Shown: in pieces, positions 7,468 to 19,580 of the stretch
How positions within the stretch are numbered: the stretch's first letter is position 1
How the letters are laid out: the number at the start of each line of letters is the position of its first letter
Assembly: GCA_017460955.1 (NCBI GenBank)
Contig: JAFTZY010000009.1
Coordinates: forward strand, 1-49,763
From: Oscillospiraceae bacterium
GTDB taxonomy: Bacteria > Bacillota > Clostridia > Oscillospirales > Ruminococcaceae
Direction of reading: 5' to 3'
Length of the DNA stretch: 49,763 nt
Notes under the pieces: model-generated
The model's input: the letters and a program-made list of their open reading frames with translations, nothing else
Told to the model about the DNA's origin: nothing
Databases searched by the model: none
Made by a program: the position numbers and the translations under genes

Positions 7468-8238
7468 ATGAGTTTTGATACACAGATGGACGAGAGCTTC
7501 GGGCGCGACCGCCGGGAAGCCGTCCCGATCAAGGTCAACCGGGTCTTTGACAGCTGCTCGGACCGCGACTGCATCTCCAATGTGCCGGTCATCCTCGATA
7601 ACGGGGAGCTGCCGGCAGGCATCCAGCTTGTCAAATGCAAATGCGTGAAGGTCGCCGATGTGTGCATGCGCATCGAGCCGGTGCCGTTCAACCGGGGCTT
7701 TTTCAATATCGACCTTACTTTTACATTCCGCGTGGAGCTGCTGGCCTATGCACACGCCTGCGACCAGCCGCAGACCCTGGAGGGGACTGTCTACGCGAGC
7801 AAGAGCTGCATTCTGTACGGCAGCGAATCCGGCACCCAGACCTTCTACAGCAACGGCGTGAGTGACGGAACTACGGACGACTGCTGCGAGGTGGTCAACC
7901 TCCCGACAGCCAATGTCCAGGTCGTGCCGCCCCTGGCGCTGGAGACCAAGATCGGGACGGTATGCCGCCAGCCCGCACCCGGCGCGGAGGCCCTGCCGCC
8001 GACCATGCGCACGGTCATCATGACGCTCGGCCTCTTCTCCGTGATCGAGCTGACCCGCCCCGTGACACTGATGGTGCCGACCTATGAGTACACCATCCCG
8101 GCCAAGGAATGCCCGGTGGATACGGAGACGCCCTGCGCCGTGTTCGACAAGATGCGCTTCCCGACCGAGGAATTCTCGCCCCAGTCGCTGGAGGATGCAG
8201 GGGATACCGGCCCCGGCTGCGGCTGCACCGCCTCATGA
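7468..8238 (+). CDS. Cysteine-rich conserved protein of unknown function
   Basis: A 256-residue protein with about 14 cysteines, no signal peptide and no membrane helix. Notable stretches are DSCSDRDC near residues 28-35, CKC near 59-61, a CC pair near 140, and a GCGC tail at the extreme C-terminus. The predicted character is mainly beta strands with proline-rich turns. I cannot name the family with certainty; the many paired cysteines would suit a metal-binding or disulphide-linked assembly such as a spore-coat or capsule-like shell, but that is only inference. The frame is open from a TTG at 7441, but the ATG at 7468 has AGGAGGG at the right distance. A terminator follows at 8246. Confidence 0.7.
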   Translation: MSFDTQMDESFGRDRREAVPIKVNRVFDSCSDRDCISNVPVILDNGELPAGIQLVKCKCVKVADVCMRIEPVPFNRGFFNIDLTFTFRVELLAYAHACDQPQTLEGTVYASKSCILYGSESGTQTFYSNGVSDGTTDDCCEVVNLPTANVQVVPPLALETKIGTVCRQPAPGAEALPPTMRTVIMTLGLFSVIELTRPVTLMVPTYEYTIPAKECPVDTETPCAVFDKMRFPTEEFSPQSLEDAGDTGPGCGCTAS

Positions 8239-8245
8239 CCGATAA

Positions 8246-8273
8246 GAAGGCTCTGCGGAGCCTTCTTTTTGTT
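8246..8273 (+). terminator. Rho-independent terminator after the cysteine-rich gene
   Basis: GAAGGCTC, loop TGCG, GAGCCTTC followed by TTTTTGTTT, beginning eight bases after the stop at 8238. It closes the histidine transcript. The end of its T-run overlaps the -35 box of the next promoter. Confidence 0.85.
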
Positions 8274-8301
8274 TGACAATCCATCATATATATGCTATAA
8301 T
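8273..8301 (+). promoter_or_regulatory. Consensus housekeeping promoter of the repeat-dockerin gene
   Basis: TTGACA at 8273-8278, a spacer of exactly 17 bases, and TATAAT at 8296-8301 preceded by TGC (an extended -10). Both hexamers match the sigma-A consensus perfectly, so the bare promoter should be very strong and is presumably held back by the dyad that overlaps it. The expected start point is near 8308, giving a leader of about 190 nt before the ATG at 8499. Confidence 0.85.
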
Positions 8302-8320
8302 ATCAGCACAGCTGATATTA
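8298..8320. promoter_or_regulatory. Inverted repeat overlapping the -10 box (candidate operator)
   Basis: Perfect 10-base arms TAATATCAGC (8298-8307) and GCTGATATTA (8311-8320) with a three-base centre ACA. The left arm shares the last four bases of the TATAAT box and the dyad covers the probable transcription start. This is the classic placement of a repressor operator. No regulator gene is adjacent, so the binding protein is unknown. Confidence 0.6.
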
Positions 8321-8328
8321 TGATCGAA

Positions 8329-8466
8329 TGCCCTTGCAGATGCGTGCTGCTTTGCAGCACTCCCTGCAGATCGGGCAATTATAGCATAACGCTTCGCTTT
8401 TATGCTATAATTGATTAAGCCCTTGCAGAGCCCTGCTTACCGGATATGACCGCCTGCTGCGGTCAT
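8329..8466 (+). promoter_or_regulatory. Highly structured 5' leader with several hairpins
   Basis: The untranslated region before the repeat-dockerin gene contains, in order: GTGCTGC TTT GCAGCAC (8344-8360) inside a TGCCC/GGGCA clamp (8329-8333 with 8373-8377); perfect 14-base arms CAATTATAGCATAA (8376-8389) and TTATGCTATAATTG (8400-8413); and ATGACCGC CTGCT GCGGTCAT (8446-8466). GCCCTTGCAGA occurs as a direct repeat at 8330-8340 and 8419-8429. The 14-base arms carry another copy of TGCTATAAT on each strand, so they could also be promoter remnants. I recognise no known riboswitch. Confidence 0.55.
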
Positions 8467-8498
8467 CGGAAAATACAAAGAAAGCCGAGGAATGTATC

Positions 8499-10514
8499 AT
8501 GAAGAGAAACCCCATACTTGCCGCAGCGCTGGCGCTGTGCCTTATAGGCGAAAATACCGCCCATGCGCTTTCGCTCACAGCACAAGCCGCACAGGAGGGA
8601 GCCTGGTATACCTACGACGCAAATACCCGCACCCTTACCCTGCACGGGGAGGTCCCATGGGAAGAGCTCTATACGCACAATTTTGACCCCTTGCATATCA
8701 TCGCCCAGCCCGGAACAGTGCTGCCGGAGGATTGTACTAATTTATTCCGCTTTCCGTATTGTACCTCGATCGATCTGTCAAATGCGGATGCGAGCCGTGT
8801 TACGAATATGAGCCACATGTTCTATTGCTGGGATCTGACCTCCCTCGATATCAGCGGCATTGATACGAGCCATGTTACGGATATGAGCCACATGTTCGAT
8901 ACATGCTGGGATCTGACCGACCTCGATATCAGCGGCATTGATACGAGCCATGTTACGGATATGAGCTACATGTTCGATAGTTGCTATGATCTGACCGCCC
9001 TCGACGTCAGTGGATTTGATACGAGCAGTGTCACGGATATGAGCAGCATGTTCGATGGCTGCGGGGCTCTGACCGCCCTCGACGTCAGTGGATTTGATAC
9101 GAGCAGTGTCACGAATATGAGCTACATGTTCGGCTGCAGGGCTCTGACCGCCCTCGACGTCAGTGGATTTGATACGAGTCTTGTTACGGATATGAGCTGC
9201 ATGTTCGCTGGCTGCAGGGCTCTGACCGCCCTTGATGTAAGCGGGTTTGACACGAGCCTTGTCACGGATATGAGCGGCATGTTCGAAGCCTGCGAGACTC
9301 TGACCGACCTCGATGTAAGCGGGTTTGACACGAGCCTTGTTACGGATATGAGCTACATGTTCTCTGGCTGTGAGGATCTGACCGATCTCGATCTCAGCGG
9401 ATTCGATACGAGCTGTGTCACGGATATGAGTTTCATGTTCCGTAACTGTAAGATGAACGCTATCGATCTCAGCAGCTTTGATACGAGCTGTGTCACGAAA
9501 ATGAGAGGCATGTTCGATGGCTGTGAGAATCTGACCGACCTCGACGTCAGCGGGTTTGATACGAGCAGTGTCGGGGATATGAGCAACATGTTCGAGGACT
9601 GTGAGAATCTGACCACTCTCGATGTCAGCGGCTTTGATACGAGCGATGTATATTTTCTGGATTATATGTTCTCCGGCTGTAAAAATCTGACCTGCCTCGA
9701 TGTCAGCGGCTTTGATACGAGCCATGCCCATTATCTGGATAACATGTTCGATGGCTGTGAGAAACTGACTGCCATCGATGTCAGCGGGTTTGATACGAGC
9801 CATGCCGGTGGTATGGGCGGCATGTTCCGTGGCTGTGAGAGCCTGACCACCCTCGATGTCAGCGGCTTTGATACGAGCAGCGCAGAATTTCTGGAGGACA
9901 TGTTCTCCGGCTGCAAAAATCTGACCGACCTCGATGTCAGCGGGTTCATTACGGGCGAGGAGGAGTATCTGAGATTGGATGGCATGTTCTATGGCTGCAG
10001 CAGTCTTACTTCGCTCGATATCAGCGGGATCGATTTCAGGAATGTATGGCTCGAAGGGGCCAGATATATCTATGACATGTTCGGCGGCTGTACAAATCTG
10101 TGCTCTCTGACCTTAGGCGAGAACTACACCGAAATTCCGGAGATGGTCACACTCCCCAATGAACACGGATGGGCGAATGCCAATGATCCCGGAACTTGGA
10201 TCTCCGGTTACGGCGAGTACGCTGTGTTTACCAACAAGGGCAAAAACACCTACATCTGGGCCACCAGCGAATCAAACCCCGGCGATGTCAACGGGGACGG
10301 GCGCATCAACGCCAACGATGCCTCCGCTGTGCTCATGGAGGCAGCCAGACTCGGCGCAAAGCATCCGAGCGGCTTTGTTGACCGCCAGCGTGTAAACGCA
10401 GACCTTGACTTCAACGAGCGCATCAATGCCAATGATGCCGCCGTCATCCTGCGATACGCCGCCTATAAGGGGGCCAAGGGTACAATGACGATATCCGAAT
10501 GGCTCGGCATCTGA
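8499..10514 (+). CDS. Secreted BspA/DUF285-type repeat protein with C-terminal dockerin
   Basis: A 671-residue exported protein. Residues 1-24 form a signal peptide (basic start, hydrophobic core, cleavage near AHA-LS). From about residue 88 to 540 there are some 17 tandem units of about 25 residues built on LDVSGFDTSxVTDMSxMF followed by a conserved GC or NC. This is the DUF285 lipoprotein-type leucine-rich repeat family seen in surface proteins of gut bacteria. After a short spacer, residues about 593-670 form a type I dockerin with two calcium-binding units, DVNGDGRINANDASAVL and DLDFNERINANDAAVIL. The dockerin should plug the protein into a cohesin on a scaffold or the cell surface. The repeats probably bind proteins or glycans; the ligand is unknown. 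It is a single gene between its own promoter and a weak hairpin. Confidence 0.85.
   Translation: MKRNPILAAALALCLIGENTAHALSLTAQAAQEGAWYTYDANTRTLTLHGEVPWEELYTHNFDPLHIIAQPGTVLPEDCTNLFRFPYCTSIDLSNADASRVTNMSHMFYCWDLTSLDISGIDTSHVTDMSHMFDTCWDLTDLDISGIDTSHVTDMSYMFDSCYDLTALDVSGFDTSSVTDMSSMFDGCGALTALDVSGFDTSSVTNMSYMFGCRALTALDVSGFDTSLVTDMSCMFAGCRALTALDVSGFDTSLVTDMSGMFEACETLTDLDVSGFDTSLVTDMSYMFSGCEDLTDLDLSGFDTSCVTDMSFMFRNCKMNAIDLSSFDTSCVTKMRGMFDGCENLTDLDVSGFDTSSVGDMSNMFEDCENLTTLDVSGFDTSDVYFLDYMFSGCKNLTCLDVSGFDTSHAHYLDNMFDGCEKLTAIDVSGFDTSHAGGMGGMFRGCESLTTLDVSGFDTSSAEFLEDMFSGCKNLTDLDVSGFITGEEEYLRLDGMFYGCSSLTSLDISGIDFRNVWLEGARYIYDMFGGCTNLCSLTLGENYTEIPEMVTLPNEHGWANANDPGTWISGYGEYAVFTNKGKNTYIWATSESNPGDVNGDGRINANDASAVLMEAARLGAKHPSGFVDRQRVNADLDFNERINANDAAVILRYAAYKGAKGTMTISEWLGI
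8764..10100 (+). repeat. Tandem coding repeats of about 75 bp (DUF285 units)
   Basis: About 17 head-to-tail units inside the dockerin protein gene. The core at nucleotide level is GATACGAGCAGTGTCACGGA and close variants. Units 2 to 10 (about 8830-9500) are the most alike, including near-identical stretches at 9000-9130, which suggests recent duplication or gene conversion. Later units drift, with the TDM step replaced by varied residues, and the last two carry insertions. One unit (near 9125) is a codon shorter than its neighbours. Slippage could change the repeat number between strains. Confidence 0.85.
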
Positions 10515-10585
10515 GACAAGGGCAGGGCATTCCGATCGAAGATGTCACTGCTTAAAGCAGCCTCCGACCCGGTAACCGTTTGTGT

Positions 10586-10606
10586 CCCGCCGTACAGACC
10601 GGCGGG
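10586..10606 (+). terminator. GC-rich hairpin, probable weak terminator
   Basis: CCCGCCG, loop TACAGAC, CGGCGGG, followed by a G-rich base run and only CTTTG. It lies 72 bases after the repeat-dockerin stop. The lack of a proper U-tract makes efficient termination uncertain. The rest of 10515-10650 shows no other recognisable feature. Confidence 0.4.
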
Positions 10607-10653
10607 GCGCTTTGTCCGTACAGCGGGAGGAAACTGTGGATCGAGTTCCTGTA

Positions 10654-13656
<3,003 letters not shown>

Positions 13657-13693
13657 GACGGTCACTCCTTCCATACTTATTGTGATTGCATTT

Positions 13694-13723
13694 ATTATAC
13701 CATACATGGGGGAGAAATGTAAA
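13694..13723 (-). promoter_or_regulatory. Promoter of the pseudouridine synthase gene
   Basis: Read on the minus strand: TTTACA (plus-strand 13718-13723), an 18-base spacer and TATAAT (plus-strand 13694-13699) preceded by TGG, an extended -10. It lies about 40 bases upstream of the start codon. Confidence 0.65.
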
Positions 13724-13760
13724 GAAAAATCTTATCCAATCAGAAAGGCAGGGATCTGTT

Positions 13761-14444
13761 ATGGCCGAAAAACCATCCGCAAAGCCGGATCATCCTCATC
13801 ATGCACACCGCGAAAGAATGCGTGAGCGATTCCTGAAAAACGGGATCTCAGGCTTTCAGCCGCATGAGATGCTGGAATTCCTCCTGTTTTTCAGCATCCC
13901 CAGAGCCAACACCAATGAGACCGGACATGCCCTCATCGACCGCTTCGGATCACTGCCGGAGGTCATGAAGGCAAGTCCGGATGCCCTGTGCTCCGTCGAG
14001 GGCGTCGGCAAATCGAGCGCCATCCTGATCCATTTCGTAGGACAGCTGGCTCCGTACTGCCTGCGCTCGGACACGAGCGGTATTTCGCTTGCCACACCGC
14101 AGGAGCGCTGCGACTTCTTCTATCCCATCCTTGCCTGTGAGGCACTTGAGGTCGTCAAGCTTGCCTGCCTGGATGATTCGCTCCGTCTGGTCCATGTGGC
14201 CGACATCGCCACCGGAACACCCGGTCAGGTCACGATCAATCTCCAGCAGATGCTGCGTGTCATGCTCCATTCCCACTGCACGAGCTTCGTGCTGGCACAC
14301 AACCATCCCAAGGGGACAGCCTTCCCCTCGTGTGATGATTCGATGGAGACCCAGCACATCCGCAAGACGCTCGAGCCTTTTGACCTGCACCTGATCGACC
14401 ATGTGATCGTGGGCGGCGGCAAGGCGTATTCCATGTATGAGTGA
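13761..14444 (+). CDS. radC: RadC/JAB-domain DNA-repair-type protein
   Basis: A 227-residue member of the RadC family. The N-terminal third carries a helix-hairpin-helix-like region ([10 protein letters not shown]). The C-terminal half is an MPN/JAB metal-protease-like domain with the HNHPKG...S..D metal motif ([15 protein letters not shown]). The family was named for a role in DNA repair that has not held up, and its true activity is unsettled. The frame is open upstream to 13686; the ATG at 13761 gives the usual start. It is followed by uvrB after 17 bases, so the two are probably cotranscribed. Confidence 0.9.
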   Translation: MAEKPSAKPDHPHHAHRERMRERFLKNGISGFQPHEMLEFLLFFSIPRANTNETGHALIDRFGSLPEVMKASPDALCSVEGVGKSSAILIHFVGQLAPYCLRSDTSGISLATPQERCDFFYPILACEALEVVKLACLDDSLRLVHVADIATGTPGQVTINLQQMLRVMLHSHCTSFVLAHNHPKGTAFPSCDDSMETQHIRKTLEPFDLHLIDHVIVGGGKAYSMYE

Positions 14445-14461
14445 TCTGCGGAGGTGACATG

Positions 14462-16423
14462 ATGAACGAATTCCGGCTGCATGCACCGTATGCCCCCGCC
14501 GGTGACCAGCCCAAGGCCATCCGTGAGCTGGTACAGGGCATCCAGAGCGGCAACAGGATGCAGACGCTGCTCGGTGTGACCGGCTCCGGCAAGACCTTCA
14601 CCATGGCCAATGTCATTGCCGCTGTCAACAAGCCGACCCTTGTGCTGGCGCATAACAAGATCCTTGCCGCACAGCTATGCTCGGAGCTCAAGGCGTTCTT
14701 CCCGGAAAATGCCGTGGAGTACTTTGTCAGCTACTACGACTACTATCAACCGGAGGCCTATGTGCCAAGCACGGACAGCTATATCGAGAAGGATTCCTCC
14801 ATCAACGATGAGATCGATAAGCTCCGGCACTCCGCGACGACCGCCCTTGCCGAGCGCAGCGACGTCATTATCGTCGCTTCGGTCTCCTGCATCTATTCCC
14901 TGGGCTCACCCGAGGAATACCGCAGCATGGTCGTCTCCGTGCGCACCGGGATGGAAAAGCCCATGGCCGAGCTGAGCAGACAGCTTGTTTCGATCCAGTA
15001 CGAGCGCAACGACATCGACTTTTCCCGTAATAAATTCCGTATCCGCGGCGACGTCATGGAGATCTTCCCCGCCAACGCCACGGATACCGCCATCCGTGTG
15101 GAATTTTTCGGGGACGAGATCGACCGCATCAGTGAGATCGACACCCTCACCGGCAAGGTGAAGGCCGTGCTCCAGCATGCGGCCATCTTCCCGGCCTCCC
15201 ACTATGTAGTGGGGGATGACAAGATGGAGGCGGCCATCGCCGATATCGAGGAGGAGCTTGCCGAGCGGGTCTCCTATTTCACGGAGAACCACAAGCTCAT
15301 AGAGGCCCAGCGCATCGCGCAGCGCACGCACTATGACATTGAGATGCTCCGGGAGATCGGCTTCTGCTCGGGCATCGAGAACTACTCCAGAGTCCTGGCC
15401 CGGAGAGCACCGGGGAGCGTGCCGTATACGCTGCTTGACCATTTTCCGGAGGATTTCCTGCTCATCGTGGATGAGAGCCACGTCACGCTGCCCCAGGTGC
15501 GGGCCATGAGTGCGGGCGACAGAGCCCGCAAGCAGACCCTGGTCGATTACGGCTTCCGGCTGCCGAGCGCCTTCGACAACCGGCCGCTGGTGTTCACGGA
15601 ATTCGAGGAGCACATCCACCAGGCGATCTTTGTCAGCGCCACGCCCGGGGATTACGAGCATGAGCACAGCACACAGATCGTCGAGCAGGTCATCCGCCCG
15701 ACGGGCCTTGTGGATCCGGAGATCAGCGTGCGCCCGATCGACGGACAGATGGACGATCTCCTCTCCGAGATCCGTATCAGAGCCGAGAAGAACGAGCGTG
15801 TCCTCGTCACGACCCTGACCAAGAAAATGGCCGAGAATCTGACGGACTACCTCGAGCAGATGGGCACCCGTGTACGCTACCTGCATCACGACATCGACAC
15901 CATCGAGCGCATGGAGATCATCCGGGACCTGCGTCTCGGGGAATTCGACGTACTCGTCGGCATTAACCTCCTGCGTGAGGGCCTGGACATCCCGGAGGTA
16001 TCCCTTGTGGCCATCCTCGATGCGGACAAGGAGGGCTTCCTGCGCTCGGAGACCTCGATGGTGCAGACCGTCGGACGTGCAGCCCGCAACGCGCACGGCA
16101 TGGTCATCATGTATGCGGATACCGTCACGGGCTCCATGGAGCGTGCCATCCGCGAGACCGAGCGCCGCCGGGCGCTCCAGATCGCTTTCAATGAGGCGCA
16201 CGGCATCATCCCGCAGACCATCGTGAAGGATGTGCATGAGGTCATCGAGATCTCGAAGAAGGAGGAGGTCGAGAAAAAGACCTCGAAGAAGAAGCTCTCC
16301 CGCAAGGAGCGTGAGGCGCTCATCGAGAGCCTGACGGCACAGATGAAGGAAGCCGCCAAGCTCCTCGAATTCGAGCATGCCGCCTTCCTGCGTGATGAGA
16401 TCAAAAAGCTCAAAGGAGAATAA
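14462..16423 (+). CDS. uvrB: Excinuclease ABC subunit B
   Basis: UvrB is the damage-verifying helicase-like core of nucleotide excision repair; it loads with UvrA and recruits UvrC. About 653 residues. The Walker A motif [15 protein letters not shown] lies near residue 40, the damage-probing beta-hairpin region reads [17 protein letters not shown], the DExx-type box is VDESHV, and motif VI is QTVGRAARN. The C-terminal UVR domain (about 615-650, [19 protein letters not shown]) contacts UvrC. Two adjacent ATGs (14459, 14462) follow GGAGG; 14462 has the better spacing. Confidence 0.98.
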   Translation: MNEFRLHAPYAPAGDQPKAIRELVQGIQSGNRMQTLLGVTGSGKTFTMANVIAAVNKPTLVLAHNKILAAQLCSELKAFFPENAVEYFVSYYDYYQPEAYVPSTDSYIEKDSSINDEIDKLRHSATTALAERSDVIIVASVSCIYSLGSPEEYRSMVVSVRTGMEKPMAELSRQLVSIQYERNDIDFSRNKFRIRGDVMEIFPANATDTAIRVEFFGDEIDRISEIDTLTGKVKAVLQHAAIFPASHYVVGDDKMEAAIADIEEELAERVSYFTENHKLIEAQRIAQRTHYDIEMLREIGFCSGIENYSRVLARRAPGSVPYTLLDHFPEDFLLIVDESHVTLPQVRAMSAGDRARKQTLVDYGFRLPSAFDNRPLVFTEFEEHIHQAIFVSATPGDYEHEHSTQIVEQVIRPTGLVDPEISVRPIDGQMDDLLSEIRIRAEKNERVLVTTLTKKMAENLTDYLEQMGTRVRYLHHDIDTIERMEIIRDLRLGEFDVLVGINLLREGLDIPEVSLVAILDADKEGFLRSETSMVQTVGRAARNAHGMVIMYADTVTGSMERAIRETERRRALQIAFNEAHGIIPQTIVKDVHEVIEISKKEEVEKKTSKKKLSRKEREALIESLTAQMKEAAKLLEFEHAAFLRDEIKKLKGE

Positions 16424-16425
16424 GC

Positions 16426-16719
16426 GTGCAACAGAAGGAAACTGTCATGATATGCCCGAAATGCGGCAGACCCATGACACTCGGGAAGCTCAACATCTAC
16501 TCGGGCGGCACCTATCCGAGCTACGGCCTTGCGCCGTACTGGGCCGAGAAGGACTATTTTATCCGCACGACATTCCCCAATGCAAGGGATGCCGAAAAAC
16601 GGGGCGTCGGGATCCGGTTCCCGCAGCCGCGTGAAAAGATCGATATTGCCTATACCAATTTGCCGGATGGCTATGCCTGCAAGGAATGCAGAGTCATTCT
16701 GCTCGATTGCAATGCATGA
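16426..16719 (+). CDS. Small zinc-ribbon protein between uvrB and uvrA
   Basis: A 97-residue protein (90 if the ATG at 16447 is used) with a first knuckle CPKCGRPM and a second pair CKECR near the C-terminus, a layout like the DUF6487-type PF20097 proteins; that family name is tentative. The middle is aromatic and charged ([14 protein letters not shown]). GTG at 16426 has AAGGAG seven bases upstream, and ATG at 16447 has AAGGA at a similar distance, so the true start is open. It lies three bases after uvrB and 14 bases before uvrA, hence within a DNA-repair operon, but a repair function is not shown. Confidence 0.7.
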   Translation: MQQKETVMICPKCGRPMTLGKLNIYSGGTYPSYGLAPYWAEKDYFIRTTFPNARDAEKRGVGIRFPQPREKIDIAYTNLPDGYACKECRVILLDCNA

Positions 16720-16733
16720 AGGGAGTTGCTTGG

Positions 16734-19568
16734 ATGCAGAAAAACGAAATCGTCATCAAAGGCGCCAGAGCCAACAATCTGAAAAACATCGATGTGACCA
16801 TCCCCCGGGACAAGCTGGTCGTCATGACGGGACTGTCCGGTTCGGGGAAATCCTCACTGGCCTTCGATACCATCTATGCCGACGGCCAGCGGCGCTACGT
16901 CGAGAGCCTGTCCTCCTATGCCCGGATGTTCCTCGGGCAGATGGACAAGCCCGATGTGGACAGCATCGAGGGACTGTCCCCGGCCATCTCCATCGACCAG
17001 AAGACCACCTCCAAGAACCCGCGCTCGACCGTGGGGACCGTCACGGAGATCTATGACTATCTGCGTCTGTTGTATGCCCGCATCGGCATCCCGCACTGCC
17101 CCATCTGCGGCAGGGAGATCCACCAGCAGAGTATCGACGAGATCGTCGATCAGGTCATGTCCCTGCCCGAAGGGACCCGTATCCAGCTCCTTGCGCCCAT
17201 CATCCGCGGGAAGAAGGGCCAGTATGTCAAGGAGCTCGAACGTGCCCGCCGCAGCGGCTATGTCCGTGTGCGCATCGACGGCATCCTGTACGACCTGTCC
17301 GAGGAGATCCGGCTCGAGAAGAACATCAAGCACACCATTGAGATCGTGGTGGACCGCCTTGTCATCAAGGAGGGGATCGAGTCCCGCCTGACCGACTCGC
17401 TCGAGACCACCGCTGCACTCACCGGCGGCATCCTCCATGTGGATGTCGTGGACGGGGAGATGCTGACCTTCTCGCAGAACTATGCCTGCCCCGAGCACAA
17501 CGTCAGCATGGAGGAGCTCACCCCCCGCATGTTCTCCTTCAACAACCCCTACGGCGCGTGCGAGAAATGCACGGGCCTTGGCATGTTCCAGCGCATCGAC
17601 CCGGACCTGGTCATCCCGAACCAGGAGCTGTCCATTGCCGGCGGCGCCATCCACGCCTCGGGCTGGAACAACCTCGAGGAGGGCTCCATTGCGATGATGT
17701 ACTACAATGCCATCGCCGAAAAATACGGCATTTCCCTCGATACCCCCATCAAGTCTCTGCCAAAGAAGGTCCTCGACGTCTTTCTGTACGGCACGGGGGA
17801 GGAGAAGCTCCTGCTGCACCGGAGCAAGAGTCTGGGCGGTGGCAGCTATTACTCCGCCTTCGAGGGCGTGGTCAACAATCTCGAGCGGCGCTACCAAGAA
17901 ACGAACAGCGTCTATTCCCGTGCGGACATTGAGGACTATATGGGCGAGGTGGAATGTGCCGCCTGTCACGGTGCCCGTCTGCGTCCGGAGGTGCTGTCCG
18001 TTACGGTGGGCGGCCTGAATATCCACGCACTGACGCTTCTGTCCGTCCATAAGGCGCTGACCTTCTTCAAGGAGCTCTCCCTGACCGAGCACGAGCGCTT
18101 CATCGGAGAGCGCATCATCAAGGAGATCTGCGACCGTCTGGGCTTCCTCGAAAGCGTGGGCCTGTCCTATCTGACGCTTGCCCGCTCCTCCGGGACGCTC
18201 TCGGGCGGCGAGAGCCAGCGCATCCGCCTTGCCACGCAGATCGGCTCATCCCTGATGGGCGTGCTCTATATCCTCGATGAACCGAGCATCGGTCTGCACC
18301 AGCGGGACAATGAGATGCTCATTGCCACGATGAAGCGCCTGCGCGATCTGGGGAACACCCTGATCGTCGTTGAACATGATGACGACACCATGCTCGCTGC
18401 CGATCACATCATCGACATCGGTCCCGGTGCGGGTATTCACGGCGGGAATGTGGTTTTCTCCGGCACCCCCAAGGGGCTTCTTGCCTGCAAGGAATCCGTC
18501 ACAGGGCAGTACCTGTCGGGGAAAAAGCAGATCCCGCTGCCGCAGATGCGCCGGCAGGGGAACGGCAAGTTCCTGACCGTGGTCGGGGCCACGGAGCACA
18601 ATCTGCGGGATCTGACCGTGCAATTCCCCCTCGGTGAGCTGATCTGTGTCACGGGCGTGTCCGGCTCCGGAAAATCCTCGCTCGTCAACGAGATCCTCTA
18701 CAAGCATCTGGCCGGACAGCTCAACCGTGCCAAGATCAAGGGCGGGGCATGCAAGGAAATACAGGGCATCGAGCACCTTGACAAGGTCATCTGCATCGAC
18801 CAGTCGCCCATCGGCAGAACACCGCGGTCCAATCCCGCCACCTATACGGGCGTGTTCACCGACATCCGCAACCTCTTTGCACAGACAAACGATGCCAAGG
18901 CGCACGGCTACACCCCGGCACGCTTCTCCTTCAATGTCAAGGGCGGCCGATGCGAGGCGTGCGAGGGCGACGGCATCCTGAAGATCGAGATGCATTTCCT
19001 GCCCGACGTGTACGTTCCCTGCGAGGTCTGCAAGGGACGGCGCTACAACCGCGAGACCCTCGAGGTGCATTACAAGGGCAAGTCCATCCATGATGTGCTG
19101 GAGATGACCGTGGATGAGGGCGTGCTGTTCTTCGAGCACCTGCCGAAGATCGCACGAAAGCTCACGACGCTCCAGGAGGTGGGCCTTGGTTATCTCAAGA
19201 TCGGACAGCCCGCCACGACGCTCTCCGGCGGTGAGGCACAGCGAGTCAAGCTCTCCACGGAGCTGTCAAGACGTGCCACAGGACAGACCGTCTACATCCT
19301 CGATGAGCCGACCACGGGCCTGCATACCGCCGATGTCCACCGGCTCATCGAGGTCCTGCAAAGGCTCGTGGATGCCGGTAATACCGTGATCGTAATTGAG
19401 CATAATATGCATGTGATCAAGGTCGCCGACCACATCATCGACCTCGGCCCCGAGGGCGGCGACGGCGGCGGCAGCATCGTGGCCGAGGGAACGCCTGAGG
19501 AGGTCGCAAAGAATCCGGCTTCCTACACGGGGCACTACCTTGCGCCCTATCTTGCATCCGCAGAATAA
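16734..19568 (+). CDS. uvrA: Excinuclease ABC subunit A
   Basis: UvrA is the damage-sensing ABC-type ATPase of nucleotide excision repair. The 944-residue length is standard. There are two ATPase modules: Walker [14 protein letters not shown] with signature [12 protein letters not shown] in the first, and [13 protein letters not shown] with [12 protein letters not shown] in the second. Zinc-finger cysteines are visible in CPICG and in CEACEGDG...CEVCKGRR. The frame is open upstream to 16686, but the ATG at 16734 follows GGGAG and starts the usual N-terminus [13 protein letters not shown]. It stands in a radC-uvrB-zinc ribbon-uvrA-cls run. Confidence 0.98.
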   Translation: MQKNEIVIKGARANNLKNIDVTIPRDKLVVMTGLSGSGKSSLAFDTIYADGQRRYVESLSSYARMFLGQMDKPDVDSIEGLSPAISIDQKTTSKNPRSTVGTVTEIYDYLRLLYARIGIPHCPICGREIHQQSIDEIVDQVMSLPEGTRIQLLAPIIRGKKGQYVKELERARRSGYVRVRIDGILYDLSEEIRLEKNIKHTIEIVVDRLVIKEGIESRLTDSLETTAALTGGILHVDVVDGEMLTFSQNYACPEHNVSMEELTPRMFSFNNPYGACEKCTGLGMFQRIDPDLVIPNQELSIAGGAIHASGWNNLEEGSIAMMYYNAIAEKYGISLDTPIKSLPKKVLDVFLYGTGEEKLLLHRSKSLGGGSYYSAFEGVVNNLERRYQETNSVYSRADIEDYMGEVECAACHGARLRPEVLSVTVGGLNIHALTLLSVHKALTFFKELSLTEHERFIGERIIKEICDRLGFLESVGLSYLTLARSSGTLSGGESQRIRLATQIGSSLMGVLYILDEPSIGLHQRDNEMLIATMKRLRDLGNTLIVVEHDDDTMLAADHIIDIGPGAGIHGGNVVFSGTPKGLLACKESVTGQYLSGKKQIPLPQMRRQGNGKFLTVVGATEHNLRDLTVQFPLGELICVTGVSGSGKSSLVNEILYKHLAGQLNRAKIKGGACKEIQGIEHLDKVICIDQSPIGRTPRSNPATYTGVFTDIRNLFAQTNDAKAHGYTPARFSFNVKGGRCEACEGDGILKIEMHFLPDVYVPCEVCKGRRYNRETLEVHYKGKSIHDVLEMTVDEGVLFFEHLPKIARKLTTLQEVGLGYLKIGQPATTLSGGEAQRVKLSTELSRRATGQTVYILDEPTTGLHTADVHRLIEVLQRLVDAGNTVIVIEHNMHVIKVADHIIDLGPEGGDGGGSIVAEGTPEEVAKNPASYTGHYLAPYLASAE

Positions 19569-19580
19569 GGGGGTGAAGCT

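Noticed and set aside
8376-8413. Perfect 14-base inverted repeat as the ends of a tiny mobile element
   Set aside because: Only ten bases lie between the arms, there is no target duplication and no transposase; a hairpin or promoter duplication is simpler.
8764-10100. Evenly spaced repeats that could suggest a CRISPR array
   Set aside because: The units are 75 bp, fully coding, in frame, and vary by codon; they are DUF285 protein repeats with no spacers.
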